Assembly: GCA_026392415.1 (NCBI GenBank)
Contig: JAPLCC010000040.1
Span: 1-64,000, forward strand
Source: Propionibacteriales bacterium
Lineage (GTDB): Bacteria > Actinomycetota > Actinomycetes > Propionibacteriales > Nocardioidaceae
DNA: 64,000 nucleotides
Direction of reading: 5' to 3'
This document shows, piece by piece, positions 8,682 through 19,369 of this stretch (position 1 is its first letter; the number at the start of each line of letters is the position of its first letter). Position numbers and translations under genes: made by a program. Under the pieces are notes generated by a model. That model searched no databases and was not told the origin of the DNA. It saw only the letters and a program-made list of their open reading frames with translations.

Positions 8682-9653
8682 CTAGAGGGGGCTGCCGACC
8701 ACGGCACCCGCATATCGCTCGGACAGCACCCGCAGATGATCGACGAGCGCGGCGGGTGACTCGACGGTGAAGTCGATGCCGAGCATTCCGATCCACACGG
8801 CAACGATCTCGAGACTGTCGCCTCCGGTGACCAGCACGCTGCGGCCGTCCGGGCGCGGTTCGACCACACCGACGGCCGGGTTGATCCGGGCGAGCACCTC
8901 GTCGGCCGGGGCGTCGATGACGATGCGCGCATGCACCGACCACCCGGTGCGCGCGACCTCGCGAACGACGAACTCGGTCAGGTCACCGGGCAGGGGAGCG
9001 GGCGTGAAGTTCCGGCCTCCGGGGAGGCGGAGGGTCAGCCAGTCGGCCCGGTACGGCGCCCAGGTGTCGGTCGCCGGATCGCGGCCCACCACGAACCACC
9101 GCCGCTGCCAGGCGACCATCCGGTAGGGCTCGAACTCGACCCGCTCGTCCTCGGCGTCCCGGCGGTAGAACGCCCGCAGGCCGCGCTGGTCGCGGATCGC
9201 ACCCGCGATCTCCGTCAGCACGCCGGGGTCGACCTCGGGGTCCTCGACGTTGGAGTCGGTGTTGACCGGCCCCGCCTCGGTGGCGTCGCGCACGCTGGCG
9301 ATGTGCCGCCGCAGCTTGTCGGGCAGCACGTGTTCGAGCTTCGTCAATGCCCGTCCGCCGCTCTCCTCGAAGCCGGCGACCCCGGTCACGGTGCGCAGGC
9401 CGACGGCGATCGCGACAGCTTCCTCGTCGTCGAGCAGGAGCGGTGGGAGCTTGGCGCCGACGCCCAGGCGGTAGTGCCCGGCGCGGCCGCGCGCAGCCTC
9501 CACCGGATAGCCCAGCTCGCGCAATCGGCCGATGTCGTTGCGCACCGTCCGGTCGGTGACACCGAGCCGTTCGGCGAGTTCGGGGGCGGTCCATTCGATG
9601 CGTGTCTGGAGCAGTCCGAGCAACTCCAGGACCCGTCCGGAAGTTTTCTTCAC
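8682..9653 (-). CDS. YafY/WYL-domain transcriptional regulator
   Basis: 323 residues. The N-terminal DeoR-like helix-turn-helix (about 1-65, with TAPELAERLGVTDRTVRNDIGRLRELGYPV split over the wing) is followed by a WYL ligand-sensing domain (EFEPYRMVAWQRRWFVVGRD, where the WYL motif is degenerate) and a WCX-type C-terminus. Such proteins act as repressors or activators and often regulate a divergent neighbour, here the epoxide hydrolase at 9760. The ATG at 9653 opens directly into the HTH. The downstream DUF885 gene begins 9 bp after its stop, so the three reverse-strand genes may form one transcript. Confidence 0.88.
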   Translation of the reverse strand: MKKTSGRVLELLGLLQTRIEWTAPELAERLGVTDRTVRNDIGRLRELGYPVEAARGRAGHYRLGVGAKLPPLLLDDEEAVAIAVGLRTVTGVAGFEESGGRALTKLEHVLPDKLRRHIASVRDATEAGPVNTDSNVEDPEVDPGVLTEIAGAIRDQRGLRAFYRRDAEDERVEFEPYRMVAWQRRWFVVGRDPATDTWAPYRADWLTLRLPGGRNFTPAPLPGDLTEFVVREVARTGWSVHARIVIDAPADEVLARINPAVGVVEPRPDGRSVLVTGGDSLEIVAVWIGMLGIDFTVESPAALVDHLRVLSERYAGAVVGSPL

Positions 9654-9668
9654 ACCGGTGATCTAACA

Positions 9669-9683
9669 GGAACGAAGGGTTCC
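9669..9683. promoter_or_regulatory. Candidate operator in the WYL regulator / epoxide hydrolase intergenic region
   Basis: GGAAC-GAAGG-GTTCC, a perfect 5-bp-arm inverted repeat, lies 16 bp upstream of the regulator start and 77 bp upstream of the hydrolase start. Its position suits a site for the divergent WYL regulator. No experimental motif for this regulator is known to me. Confidence 0.35.
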
Positions 9684-9759
9684 GGATTGGTTCATAACGT
9701 CGGTTTCAAGAGGAAGGGCCACCCCCACCACAGGCCCACCGCAACCGAGAGGCAAGACG

Positions 9760-10875
9760 ATGACCGAGCAGATCACCCCCTTCACCATCGACGTCCCCCA
9801 GGCCGATCTCGACGACCTGCAGGCCCGGCTCGAGCGCACCCGCTTCGCCCCGGCCGTGCCCGGCGACTCCTGGGACTACGGCACCCCGGAGGCCTACCTG
9901 CGCGACATGGTCGAGCAGTGGAAGTCCTACGACTGGCGCGTCACCGAGGCGCGGATCAACGAGCACGCCGGCTACGTCACCGAGATCGACGGCCAGCGCA
10001 TCCACTTCCTGCACGTCCGGTCCGAGGTCCAGGGCGCCACCCCCCTCCTGCTCGCGCACACCTACCCCGGCTCGGTGGTCGACTTCCTCGACATGATCGG
10101 CCCGCTGGTCGACCCCGTTGCCCACGGCGGGAAGGCCGAGGACGCGTTCCACGTCGTGGTGCCGTCGATGCCCGGGTTCGGCTGGTCCACCCCGGTGGTC
10201 GACACCGGCTGGACGATGAAGAGGGTCGCGGCGGCGTACGACGTGCTGATGCGGCGCCTGGGCTACGACGCGTACGGCATCCACGGCAGCGACGGCGGCG
10301 CGATGGTCGGCCGCGAGCTGGCCGTGCTGAACCCCGAGGGCTTCCTCGGTGCGCACGTCCTGCACCTGTTCTCGTTCCCGTCCGGTGACCCGGCCGAGTT
10401 CGAGGGCTTCGGCCCCAAGGAGTACGCCGCGCTCGAGCACATGCAGTGGTTCCAGTTGGTCGGCGGCTACAACTCGATGAACGGCACCCGGCCGCAGACG
10501 GTTGCCGCCGGTCTGGCCGACTCGCCGGTCGCCGTGCTGGCGTACAGCGAGCTGTTCGAGAGCTTCGGCAACGGGACCAGCCTCGTGAAGCCGGAGCAGG
10601 TGCTGGCGCAGGCGACGCTCTACTGGCTGACGAACACCTACGGGTCGGCCGCGCGCTACCACTACGAGGAGCAGCACTCCGGCTCCGAGCCGGTGGTCAG
10701 CGAGGGCCGGATCGGCGTCGCGGTCTTCAAGGACGACTTCCAGACCATCCGGTCGCTCGCCGAGCGCGACAACGCGAACATCCAGCACTGGTCGGAGTTC
10801 CCCGCGGGCGGCCACTTCGCCGCGCAGGAGGTCCCCCAGGACGTCGTCGGTGACCTCCGGTCGTTCTTCGCCTGA
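9760..10875 (+). CDS. Epoxide hydrolase (alpha/beta hydrolase with EHN domain)
   Basis: 371 residues. The N-terminal epoxide-hydrolase domain (IDVPQADLDDLQARLERTRF) precedes an alpha/beta-hydrolase core. HTYPGS occupies the oxyanion-hole HGxPG position. The nucleophile elbow GSDGGA places the catalytic Asp near residue 178, and the C-terminal GGHFAAQE supplies the catalytic His near residue 352. This is the arrangement of juvenile-hormone-type epoxide hydrolases, which open epoxides to diols through an alkyl-enzyme ester. GAGAGGCAAG upstream of the ATG serves as ribosome binding site. The divergent WYL regulator is the likely controller. The native substrate is unknown. Confidence 0.9.
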   Translation: MTEQITPFTIDVPQADLDDLQARLERTRFAPAVPGDSWDYGTPEAYLRDMVEQWKSYDWRVTEARINEHAGYVTEIDGQRIHFLHVRSEVQGATPLLLAHTYPGSVVDFLDMIGPLVDPVAHGGKAEDAFHVVVPSMPGFGWSTPVVDTGWTMKRVAAAYDVLMRRLGYDAYGIHGSDGGAMVGRELAVLNPEGFLGAHVLHLFSFPSGDPAEFEGFGPKEYAALEHMQWFQLVGGYNSMNGTRPQTVAAGLADSPVAVLAYSELFESFGNGTSLVKPEQVLAQATLYWLTNTYGSAARYHYEEQHSGSEPVVSEGRIGVAVFKDDFQTIRSLAERDNANIQHWSEFPAGGHFAAQEVPQDVVGDLRSFFA

Positions 10876-10876
10876 T

Positions 10877-11233
10877 TCAGCTGGTCCGGCCGCTGCGGCG
10901 CGCTCCGAGGAGGAGTGCCGCCGCAGCGGCCGTTTCGAGCGCGATGAAGCCGGCCATCGTCGGGCTCGGCCGGCCCTCGAAGACGGACGACGCGGCGCGC
11001 CCGGCCGCCATGCCCGCGGTGGCGAGTCCGACCGCGGACGCTGAGGTCGGGTTGATGATCGCGGCTGCGGCCAGACCGAGCGGCAGGCCGCCGTACACCG
11101 CACGGATCTCGGTGCGGGCATCGGCATTCGGGGCGGTGAGACCCGTGCTGGCCGGCACCACGGACGGCTTGAGGAAGGACACGATGCCGAGGCCGGCGTA
11201 CCCAGCAGCACCGAGGGCGATGAGTCGGTTCAT
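10877..11233 (-). CDS. Small membrane protein, DUF4267-like
   Basis: 118 residues with about four hydrophobic segments (for example LIALGAAGYAGLGIVSFL at the start and IALETAAAAALLLGA at the end). The TEIRAVYGGLPLGLA stretch resembles DUF4267/DUF4345 proteins, a group of small four-helix membrane proteins without assigned function. It is transcribed toward the epoxide hydrolase, whose stop lies 2 bp away, and its last codons encode the strong hairpin described separately. Function unknown. Confidence 0.7.
   Translation of the reverse strand: MNRLIALGAAGYAGLGIVSFLKPSVVPASTGLTAPNADARTEIRAVYGGLPLGLAAAAIINPTSASAVGLATAGMAAGRAASSVFEGRPSPTMAGFIALETAAAAALLLGARRSGRTS
10887..10932. terminator. Candidate bidirectional terminator overlapping the 3' end of the DUF4267-like gene
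   Basis: CGGCCGCTGCGGCG (10887-10900) pairs perfectly with CGCCGCAGCGGCCG (10919-10932), a 14-bp GC stem with an 18-nt loop, followed on the plus strand by TTTC. It lies just past the epoxide hydrolase stop and inside the opposing coding sequence. Confidence 0.5.
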
Positions 11234-11309
11234 GTCGCCATCGTGCCCCGTGGCGCGTCAGCGCACCATGACCTCGGAGGTCATCGGGGCGGTGCTTCGA
11301 GAGCGGCTC

Positions 11310-11560
11310 TCAGCGCGGCAGGGCGCTGGCGCGCCAGGCCCCACGGCCGTGCGCAGGAGCGCGCCCGGGGTAGGTCCGCTGCTTGCGGGCGGGCGAGGCC
11401 CACTCCGACGTCACGGGTGCTTCGGCAGGCGTGCCGCCACCGAGGGCGGAGAACACCGCGACGATCGCGGCGACCTCCTCCGGGGTGGTGTCGGGCGTGA
11501 TGATTCGCAGCAGCGGGGCCTGCTCGACGACTGCTTCAGGGGCGACCACAGGTTCGTCGC

Positions 11561-11564
<4 letters not shown>
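11310..11564 (-). CDS. accE: Acyl-CoA carboxylase epsilon subunit
   Basis: 84 residues. Actinobacterial acyl-CoA carboxylases carry a small epsilon subunit that bridges or stimulates the alpha-beta complex. The conserved core [20 protein letters not shown] and the C-terminal W-ASPARKQR / [12 protein letters not shown] pattern are present. The ATG overlaps the accD stop by 4 bp (ATGA), so the two are translationally coupled, as in accD5-accE5 of M. tuberculosis (Rv3280-Rv3281). Confidence 0.92.
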
Positions 11565-13165
<1,601 letters not shown>

Positions 13166-13188
13166 GTGGCCTCCTCCTTCAATGACGC

Positions 13189-13211
13189 CCCCGCTGATGG
13201 GCCCCGCTGAT
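13189..13211. repeat. Short direct repeat in the accD/birA divergent region
   Basis: CCCCGCTGAT occurs at 13189-13198 and again at 13202-13211, a 13-bp period, about 25-45 bp upstream of accD and 50-70 bp upstream of birA. It could be a regulator site; no known biotin-repressor motif is recognisable. Confidence 0.3.
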
Positions 13212-13259
13212 TGGGCACTGGGGTTTTCTCTGGGCGTCTGCTGCGCAAGGGTAGTGCCC

Positions 13260-14084
13260 GTGACGGACGGCCCGACCCAGCGCCCTGCCCGTGGACCTCT
13301 CGACGCCGAACGGCTGTCGGAGGCCTTCGCGCTCCACCCCGACCTCAGTCTCGAACTGCTCGCCGAGGCCACGTCGACGAATGAAGTGGCGACGGCGCGC
13401 GCCCGGGAGGGCGTCGCCGAGGGCCTCGTCGTGGTGGCCGACCACCAGCTCGCCGGCCGCGGGCGTCTCGACCGGACCTGGGAGACACCGGCCGGGACGG
13501 CTGTCACCTTCTCGATCGTGCTCCGCCCGACCGTGCCCGCGCCGTCGTGGCCCTGGTTGCCGCTGCTCGTCGGTCACAACGTGGCGAAGGCCCTCGCGTC
13601 CCTGGGCTACGACGCCCGGGTGAAGTGGCCCAACGACGTCCTCCTCGACGGCGACCGCAAGGTGGCCGGAATCCTCGTCGAACGGGTCGAGACGCCCCAG
13701 GGGCCGGCCGCCATCGTCGGCGTCGGCATCAACGTCGCGACGACCGCCGATGAACTGCCCGTCCCGACGGCGACCAGCCTCGCCCTCGCCTCGCCCGGCG
13801 CACCGGACCGCACCCAGGTGCTCCTGGACGTGGTCGCCGCCCTGCGCGAGGGCTACGACGTCTGGCAGGCGGGCGCGGAGCTGGGTACGGCGCGGCTCGC
13901 GACGTCGTACCGATCCCACTGCGCCACGCTCGGTCGCGACGTCCGCGTGGACCTGCCCGGCGGCGGGGAGCTGCTCGGTCGGGCGGTCGACGTCGACGAG
14001 CACGGTCGCCTGGTCGTCGAGACGGCCGAGGGGCGCGAGAAGGTGGGCGCGGGCGACGTCGTCCACGTCCGGGCCGTCGACTGA
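13260..14084 (+). CDS. birA: Biotin--[acetyl-CoA carboxylase] ligase
   Basis: 274 residues. The enzyme activates biotin with ATP and attaches it to the AMKM lysine of carboxylase carrier domains such as AccA. Visible are ATSTNEVA at the start of the catalytic fold, the biotinyl-AMP loop [14 protein letters not shown], the active-site segment [25 protein letters not shown], and a small C-terminal SH3-like domain. No N-terminal DNA-binding helix-turn-helix is present, so this is the monofunctional (class I) type. The GTG at 13260 has AAGGG 8 nt upstream; an in-frame GTG at 13254 is an alternative. In M. tuberculosis birA (Rv3279c) also abuts accD5. Confidence 0.93.
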   Translation: MTDGPTQRPARGPLDAERLSEAFALHPDLSLELLAEATSTNEVATARAREGVAEGLVVVADHQLAGRGRLDRTWETPAGTAVTFSIVLRPTVPAPSWPWLPLLVGHNVAKALASLGYDARVKWPNDVLLDGDRKVAGILVERVETPQGPAAIVGVGINVATTADELPVPTATSLALASPGAPDRTQVLLDVVAALREGYDVWQAGAELGTARLATSYRSHCATLGRDVRVDLPGGGELLGRAVDVDEHGRLVVETAEGREKVGAGDVVHVRAVD

Positions 14085-14144
14085 GCGACCGACTGGCGGT
14101 CCCGGGGGACTACCGGATCGACGCCGGGGTGGGATGATCGCTGC

Positions 14145-14666
14145 GTGGCCATCTCGAAGAAGTTGCTGAACCCCGGCGAACGACTCATCATCAGCACCCG
14201 CCAGCACCCCAAGGCACTGTTCGTGCCGATCCTGCTGCTCGTGCTGTTCCTCGCGATCGCCGTCGTCGCGCAGGTGAAGCTCGAGGACGACGGCTTCCAG
14301 CAGACCTTGACCTACATCGTCTGGGTCCTTGCCCTGATCGGCATCCTGTGGTTCACGGTCCGACCCTTCTTCGTCTGGCTCACGACCGTGCACGCCTTCA
14401 CCGACCGGCGACTCATCACGCGCAACGGCATCCTGACCCGCCGCGGCCACGACATCCCGTTGGCGCGGGTCAGTGACATCTCCATCGAGATCAATCTCAT
14501 CGACCGTCCGTTCGGCTGCGGCAGCCTGCTGATCGCCGACGCGTCGACCAACGGTCTGGTGCGTCTCAACGACATCCCGCACGTCGAGGCCGCGCAGCGC
14601 CAGCTCAACGAACTCCTCCACGGCCTGCACCGCGGCCCGGAGGTCCGCCGGGACGAAGGTGTCTGA
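14145..14666 (+). CDS. Membrane protein with bacterial PH domain (Rv3278c-like)
   Basis: 173 residues. Two transmembrane segments (about residues 26-44 and 55-78) precede a bacterial pleckstrin-homology domain (TVHAFTDRRLITRNGILTRR, then IPLARVSDISIE). Proteins of this family occur next to birA in mycobacteria and related genera; the molecular function is unknown. Start GTG at 14145. The last 8 bp overlap the adenylate cyclase gene, which suggests co-transcription and coupled translation. Confidence 0.85.
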   Translation: MAISKKLLNPGERLIISTRQHPKALFVPILLLVLFLAIAVVAQVKLEDDGFQQTLTYIVWVLALIGILWFTVRPFFVWLTTVHAFTDRRLITRNGILTRRGHDIPLARVSDISIEINLIDRPFGCGSLLIADASTNGLVRLNDIPHVEAAQRQLNELLHGLHRGPEVRRDEGV

Positions 14667-15621
14667 GAACGCCCCCGAGCGGAAGCTCCTCGGGGAGGAT
14701 CCCCAGCTCACTGCGGCCCAGGTCGCCGAGCTCGCCGGTCTGCCGCTCGAGAAGGCGCGGCGGTTGTGGCGCACCCTCGGTTTCCCGGAGCAGGGCGACG
14801 AGCGGGCCTACACGCACGCGGACGTCACTGCCCTGGGCCTGATGGCAGAACTGCTCGGCGAGGGCGTGATCGACTTCGACGCTGCCCTCAATGTCGCCCG
14901 AGGCGTCGGCCTGACCATGGCCCGGTTGGCCGACTGGGAGGTCGGCGAGCTGGTCAGTCACGTCAATGACGCGTTCGTCGAGCAGACGGCTGGCAAGGGA
15001 GGTGACGCCACGCCCTGGCTGATCGAGCGCTTCGGTCCCCAGTTCGAGAACTTCCTGATCTATGCCTGGCGGCGGCACCTCTCCGCGGCGGTCGCTCGCA
15101 TGCAGGCGGTGCGGGCCATCGACTCCGACCCGCACACCACCGACCTCTGCGTCGGGTTCGCCGACATCGTCGGCTTCACCGCGCTCTCGAACGAGGTGAC
15201 CCGCGAGCGCATCGGCGAGCTCGTCGACATCTTCGAGGCGCGCTGCGGCGACGTGATCACCCGCGAGCAGGGCCGCCTGATCAAGAGCATGGGCGATGCG
15301 GTGCTCTTCGTGAACGACGACCCCATGGCCGCCTTCGCCACCGCCGAGGGAATCATCAACGTCATCGGCCGTGATCCGCGGATGCCGGACGTCCGGGTGG
15401 GACTCGCCACCGGCAGTGTCGTGCTCCGTCTCGGTGACGTCTTCGGTCCGCCGGTCAATCTCGCTGCCCGCCTCACCCAGGTCGCCCGTCGCAACCGGAT
15501 CATCGTCGACCACGCGACCGCGGACCTGCTCCCGGCGGACGAGATCGAGGCCCGTCCGTTGCCTCCGCGGCCGGTCCGTGGGTTCGGAGTGGTCGAGCCC
15601 GTCGCCGTACGCCGCGCCTGA
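14659..15621 (+). CDS. Class III adenylate/guanylate cyclase with N-terminal regulatory domain
   Basis: 320 residues. The C-terminal catalytic domain (about 155-310) shows CVGFADIVGFTALS with a metal-binding Asp, the second acidic site IKSMGDAVLFVND and the substrate/transition-state segment VNLAARLTQVARRNRIIV. The N-terminal 150 residues are helical. They begin with an HTH-like stretch (LTAAQVAELAGLPLEKARRL, then YTHADVTAL) resembling the autoinhibitory domain of Rv1264-type, pH-responsive cyclases. No transmembrane segment is present. It overlaps the PH-domain membrane protein by 8 bp, which could tether or regulate it. Product nucleotide (cAMP) is inferred from family. Confidence 0.87.
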   Translation: MSENAPERKLLGEDPQLTAAQVAELAGLPLEKARRLWRTLGFPEQGDERAYTHADVTALGLMAELLGEGVIDFDAALNVARGVGLTMARLADWEVGELVSHVNDAFVEQTAGKGGDATPWLIERFGPQFENFLIYAWRRHLSAAVARMQAVRAIDSDPHTTDLCVGFADIVGFTALSNEVTRERIGELVDIFEARCGDVITREQGRLIKSMGDAVLFVNDDPMAAFATAEGIINVIGRDPRMPDVRVGLATGSVVLRLGDVFGPPVNLAARLTQVARRNRIIVDHATADLLPADEIEARPLPPRPVRGFGVVEPVAVRRA

Positions 15622-15706
15622 CCTGCCGAGCGCCCCCCGGCACCAGATCGGCAAAATTCTCACCGTTTCCCCACGCGTTCCCGGCGCGATCCTTACCTTG
15701 AACCCT

Positions 15707-16033
15707 GTGATCGAGGTGCAAGACGTACGGGTCGATCCCTCGACCCGGCGCACGTGGCGTGGGGACCGCGAGGTTCTGTTGTCGCGCAAGGAATTCGATC
15801 TCGTGCATGCCCTGATCGCCCGGGCGGGCTCGGTCGTCACCCGCGAGGAGCTCATGCGCGACGTCTGGGGCGTCACCTTCTGGACGTCGTCCAAGACCAT
15901 CGACGTCCACCTCGGCTGGGTGCGCCGCAAGCTCGGTGACGACACGCGACAGCCCAGCCTGATCACCACCATCCGCGGCCAGGGCCTGCGTTTCGAGACG
16001 TCGGTCGGCGCCGACCTCACCGGTTCCGCCTGA
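15707..16033 (+). CDS. Stand-alone OmpR/PhoB-type winged-helix DNA-binding protein
   Basis: 108 residues that consist almost entirely of a Trans_reg_C winged helix: LSRKEFDLVHALIARAGSVV, TREELMRDVWG, the recognition-helix region SKTIDVHLGWVRRKLG, and the wing ITTIRGQGLRFE. There is no receiver domain; the preceding 85 bp are intergenic after the cyclase. The GTG at 15707 fits the leaderless pattern (TACCTT at 15694-15699, 7 nt, GTG). It would bind DNA without phosphorylation control. It sits between the cyclase and purK, and its target is unknown. Confidence 0.8.
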   Translation: MIEVQDVRVDPSTRRTWRGDREVLLSRKEFDLVHALIARAGSVVTREELMRDVWGVTFWTSSKTIDVHLGWVRRKLGDDTRQPSLITTIRGQGLRFETSVGADLTGSA

Positions 16034-16060
16034 CGCGTCCTGATTGCGTAGGGTTCGGCC

Positions 16061-17242
16061 GTGTCCACGACCGAATCCTCCGCGCCCCGCATCGCTGTCA
16101 TCGGTGGCGGTCAACTCGCCCGGATGATGGCCCAGCCGGCGATCGCGCTCGGCGTACCGCTGCGGCTCCTCGCCGAGGCGGAGGGAGTCTCCGCTGCCCA
16201 GGTGATCCCGGACCACCGCGTCGGCGACCACCGCGACCTCGCGGACCTGCGGGCGGTCACTGAGGGCTGCTCGGTCGTCACCTTCGACCACGAGCACGTC
16301 CCGACCGAGCACCTGCGGGCACTTGCGGCCGACGGTGTCATCGCCCACCCCGGGCCCGAGGCCCTCGTGCACGCGCAGGACAAGATCGTCATGCGGGAGG
16401 CGATGGCCCGTCTCGGCGCGCCGCAACCGCGCTGGGCCGTCGTCGCTTCGGCCGCCGACGTCGAGGCCTTCGGCCTGCCCTGCGTCCTCAAGGTCAGTCG
16501 TGGCGGATACGACGGCAAGGGCGTGTGGGTCGTCCGGACCTCCGACGACGCGACCGAGGCGTTGGCCGCCGCCGAGGCCTCGGGGGTGCGCCTGCTCGCC
16601 GAGGAGTTCGTCGACTTCCGTCGCGAGCTGTCGGCACTGGTCGCTCGAGCACCCAGCGGCCAGGCTGCCGCGTATCCGGTGGTTGCGACACTCCAGGTCG
16701 ACGGCGTGTGTCGCGAGGTCATCGCGCCGGCCCCGGACCTGGCGCCGGAGCTTGCGGCTTCTGCCCAGCAACTTGCGTTGCGGATCGCAGGGGAGCTCGA
16801 CGTCACCGGCATCCTCGCGGTGGAGCTGTTCGAGGCCGTCGACGCCGAGGGTCGCGTCCAGGTCCTGGTCAACGAGCTCGCGATGCGCCCGCACAACACC
16901 GGCCACTGGACCCAGGACGGTGCCGTCACCAGCCAGTTCGAGAACCACTTGCGCGCCGCGCTCGACCTGCCTCTCGGTTCACCTGAGCCACGAGCTCGCT
17001 GGACCGTCATGGTCAACATCCTCGGTGGCGACAACGACCACGTCGGCCGCCTCTACGACGGCTATGCGCACGCCTTCGCCCGCGACCCGCACCTGCGCGT
17101 CCACCTCTACGGCAAGGAGCTGCGACCGGGCCGCAAGGTCGGGCATGTCAACGTCTACGGCGACGACCTCGACGACTGCCTCGAACGAGGCCGGCACGCC
17201 GCTGCCTGGTTCCGCGGCGACCTCGGCAACGAGAGCGAGTGA
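16061..17242 (+). CDS. purK: N5-carboxyaminoimidazole ribonucleotide synthase
   Basis: 393 residues. PurK converts AIR, ATP and bicarbonate to N5-CAIR in purine synthesis. The ATP-grasp fold is evident: [13 protein letters not shown] at the N-terminus, [16 protein letters not shown] for ATP binding, [15 protein letters not shown] near the active site, then a C-terminal AIRC-type end. The GTG at 16061 follows TAGGGT (16049-16054) by 6 nt, again leaderless. purE follows directly, giving the standard PurK-PurE pair. Confidence 0.95.
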   Translation: MSTTESSAPRIAVIGGGQLARMMAQPAIALGVPLRLLAEAEGVSAAQVIPDHRVGDHRDLADLRAVTEGCSVVTFDHEHVPTEHLRALAADGVIAHPGPEALVHAQDKIVMREAMARLGAPQPRWAVVASAADVEAFGLPCVLKVSRGGYDGKGVWVVRTSDDATEALAAAEASGVRLLAEEFVDFRRELSALVARAPSGQAAAYPVVATLQVDGVCREVIAPAPDLAPELAASAQQLALRIAGELDVTGILAVELFEAVDAEGRVQVLVNELAMRPHNTGHWTQDGAVTSQFENHLRAALDLPLGSPEPRARWTVMVNILGGDNDHVGRLYDGYAHAFARDPHLRVHLYGKELRPGRKVGHVNVYGDDLDDCLERGRHAAAWFRGDLGNESE

Positions 17243-17289
17243 GCGACGTGGCCGTTCAGGGGGAGCCGACAACCTCTAGGCTCGCGCCC

Positions 17290-17781
17290 ATGACTGCGCG
17301 TGTGGGCATCGTGATGGGCTCCGACTCCGACTGGCCGGTGATGCAGGCTGCGGCCGAGGCACTGGCCGAGTTCGACATCGCCTACGAGGCGGACGTCGTC
17401 TCTGCCCACCGGATGCCGGAGGAGATGCTGCAGTACGGCAAGGACGCCGCCGGTCGCGGCCTGTCCGTGATCATCGCGGGTGCGGGCGGGGCGGCTCACC
17501 TGCCCGGGATGCTCGCATCGGTCACGCCGCTGCCGGTGATCGGCGTACCGGTGCCGCTGAAGTACCTCGACGGCATGGACTCGTTGCTCTCCATCGTGCA
17601 GATGCCGGCCGGTGTCCCGGTCGCCGCCGTCGCCGTCGGCGGCGCGCGCAACGCCGGACTGCTCGCTGTCCGCATCCTCGCCGCGACCGACGCGTCGTTG
17701 CAGCAGAAGATGACCGAGTTCCAGGCCGCGCTGAAGGCTGCCGCCCAGGCCAAGGGCGCGGTGGTTCGGCGCCAGGGGTGA
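17290..17781 (+). CDS. purE: N5-carboxyaminoimidazole ribonucleotide mutase
   Basis: 163 residues. PurE rearranges N5-CAIR to CAIR. The N-terminal [14 protein letters not shown], the [11 protein letters not shown] active-site His loop and the [13 protein letters not shown] loop are all intact. The ATG at 17290 was preferred because it matches normal PurE length and has TAGGCT (17277-17282) 7 nt upstream, while a GTG at 17239 overlapping the purK stop would add 17 unconserved residues. Either way it is the second gene of the purK-purE pair. Confidence 0.94.
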   Translation: MTARVGIVMGSDSDWPVMQAAAEALAEFDIAYEADVVSAHRMPEEMLQYGKDAAGRGLSVIIAGAGGAAHLPGMLASVTPLPVIGVPVPLKYLDGMDSLLSIVQMPAGVPVAAVAVGGARNAGLLAVRILAATDASLQQKMTEFQAALKAAAQAKGAVVRRQG

Positions 17782-18947
17782 TCCTTCGCCCCGGGCGCCT
17801 CATCGGCGTCGACCTGGCGCGCACGGTCGCGCTGCTCGGGATGATGGCGACGCACGTGCTCGAGGGCTACACGGCCTCGGGCGACCCGACCACGATCCAG
17901 TGGCTGGCGGGCGGGCGTGCTTCGGCGCTCTTCGCCGTTCTGGCCGGACTCAGCCTGGCGCTGATCAGCGGTGGCACCACGCCGCAGGCCGGGCGTGACC
18001 TCCGCCGTACGACGGCCGGACTCGCCGCGCGCGCGGTGCTGATCGCGCTGATCGGGCTCGCCCTCGGCGGTCTCGAGACCGGTCTGGCGATCATCTTGAC
18101 CTACTACGGCGTCCTGTTCCTGCTGGGCCTGCCGTTCCTGCGGCTCCGTGCGGTGCCGCTGGCGGTGCTGGCCGCGGTCTGGGTCGTGGTCGGCCCGGTC
18201 CTCTCGCACCTGGTGCGTCCCGAGCTCCCCGAACGCGTCGGCGGCAGCCCGGACTTCGGTCGGTTGTCGGACCCCGGGCCACTGCTCAGCGAGGTCCTGT
18301 TCACCGGCACCTATCCGGCGGTGCCGTGGCTGGCCTACCTGCTGGTCGGCATGGCGCTGGGCCGGATGGACCTGCGCGGGTGGCGCACGCCCCTGCGGCT
18401 GGCCGGGTGGGGTGCCGGCCTGGCCGTGACCGCCACCGCCGTGTCACGCCTGTGCACGGCCGACCTGCAGGTCCGCGCGGCCCTCTTCCCGTACCAGACG
18501 ACGACCCACGAGGAGGCACTGAAGATCCTCGCGAGAAGCCTTCACGGCTCACCGCCCACGGGCGGGGCGTGGCAGTGGTTGCTGGTCGTCTCACCGCATT
18601 CTGCGACGCCGTTCGACCTCGCCCAGACCATCGGCAGCGCGCTCGTGGTGCTGGGTCTGGCGCTCGCCCTGGTCCACGTCGTCCCGCGACAGGGAAAGCG
18701 GGTGCTGGCCGTGCTGGCCGGCGCCGGGACGATCCCGCTCACGGCGTACACGCTGCACGTGGTGACGAAGACCCAGCAGGTGTGGCCCCCCGAGCGTCCG
18801 GACACCTACGGATGGCACGTCGCCATCGCCCTCGGTCTGGGCGCGATCTTCGCGCTGACCGGACGCCGGGGTCCGCTGGAGTGGGTCGTGGGTTGGCCGG
18901 GTCGAGCCCTGCGCCGGCCTGCCGCTAGCGCTTCCGCCACTCGATAG
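17778..18947 (+). CDS. Multi-pass membrane protein, heparan-alpha-glucosaminide N-acetyltransferase-like (DUF1624/YeiB type)
   Basis: 389 residues with about ten hydrophobic helices. The N-terminal signature [20 protein letters not shown], with the His at the first helix, resembles membrane acyltransferases of the HGSNAT/DUF1624 and YeiB groups. LTAYTLHVV near the C-terminus fits the DUF418-type end. Such proteins are thought to move acyl groups across the membrane; the acceptor is unknown. It overlaps the purE stop by 4 bp and is probably co-transcribed. Its 3' end overlaps the opposing CoA-binding gene by 23 bp. Confidence 0.78.
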   Translation: MILRPGRLIGVDLARTVALLGMMATHVLEGYTASGDPTTIQWLAGGRASALFAVLAGLSLALISGGTTPQAGRDLRRTTAGLAARAVLIALIGLALGGLETGLAIILTYYGVLFLLGLPFLRLRAVPLAVLAAVWVVVGPVLSHLVRPELPERVGGSPDFGRLSDPGPLLSEVLFTGTYPAVPWLAYLLVGMALGRMDLRGWRTPLRLAGWGAGLAVTATAVSRLCTADLQVRAALFPYQTTTHEEALKILARSLHGSPPTGGAWQWLLVVSPHSATPFDLAQTIGSALVVLGLALALVHVVPRQGKRVLAVLAGAGTIPLTAYTLHVVTKTQQVWPPERPDTYGWHVAIALGLGAIFALTGRRGPLEWVVGWPGRALRRPAASASATR

Positions 18948-19356
18948 CGGGACAGGTGTCCATCACCATCGCGACGCCGGCGGCGCGGGTGCGCACGAGG
19001 GCGGCCTCGTCGATCACGCCGAGCTGGAACCACACCGCTTTCGCACCGACGGCGACGGCCTCGTCTGCGAAGCGGCCCGCGTCCTCGGACCGGCGGAACA
19101 CGTCGACGACGTCGATCGGGAAGGGCACCTCGGCGAGCGTCGCGTAACCCTGTTCGCCGAGGACGACGGGGGCCGAGGGGTGGATCGGGACGATCCGCTT
19201 GCCGCGTTCCTGCAGCAGCCGGGCGATGGAGTACGCCGTCCGGTCGGGGTTCCCGGACAGGCCGACCACGGCCCAGACCTCGCAGTCGTCGAGCATGAAC
19301 GCCACCGATTCGGGGTCGTTCGGTGCGATCCCGGTCACCTGCTCCTCGGACACCAT
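18925..19356 (-). CDS. CoA-binding (Rossmann-fold, YccU-like) protein
   Basis: 143 residues. [22 protein letters not shown] is the nucleotide/CoA-binding loop of the CoA_binding family, followed by [18 protein letters not shown] and a C-terminal [10 protein letters not shown] with the conserved Cys-Pro. Single-domain members of this family bind CoA; their role is unclear. The gene is transcribed away from the acyl-CoA dehydrogenase at 19393, sharing a 36-bp promoter region that contains a perfect palindrome. Confidence 0.88.
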   Translation of the reverse strand: MVSEEQVTGIAPNDPESVAFMLDDCEVWAVVGLSGNPDRTAYSIARLLQERGKRIVPIHPSAPVVLGEQGYATLAEVPFPIDVVDVFRRSEDAGRFADEAVAVGAKAVWFQLGVIDEAALVRTRAAGVAMVMDTCPAIEWRKR

Positions 19357-19369
19357 GCGGAAATAATGC

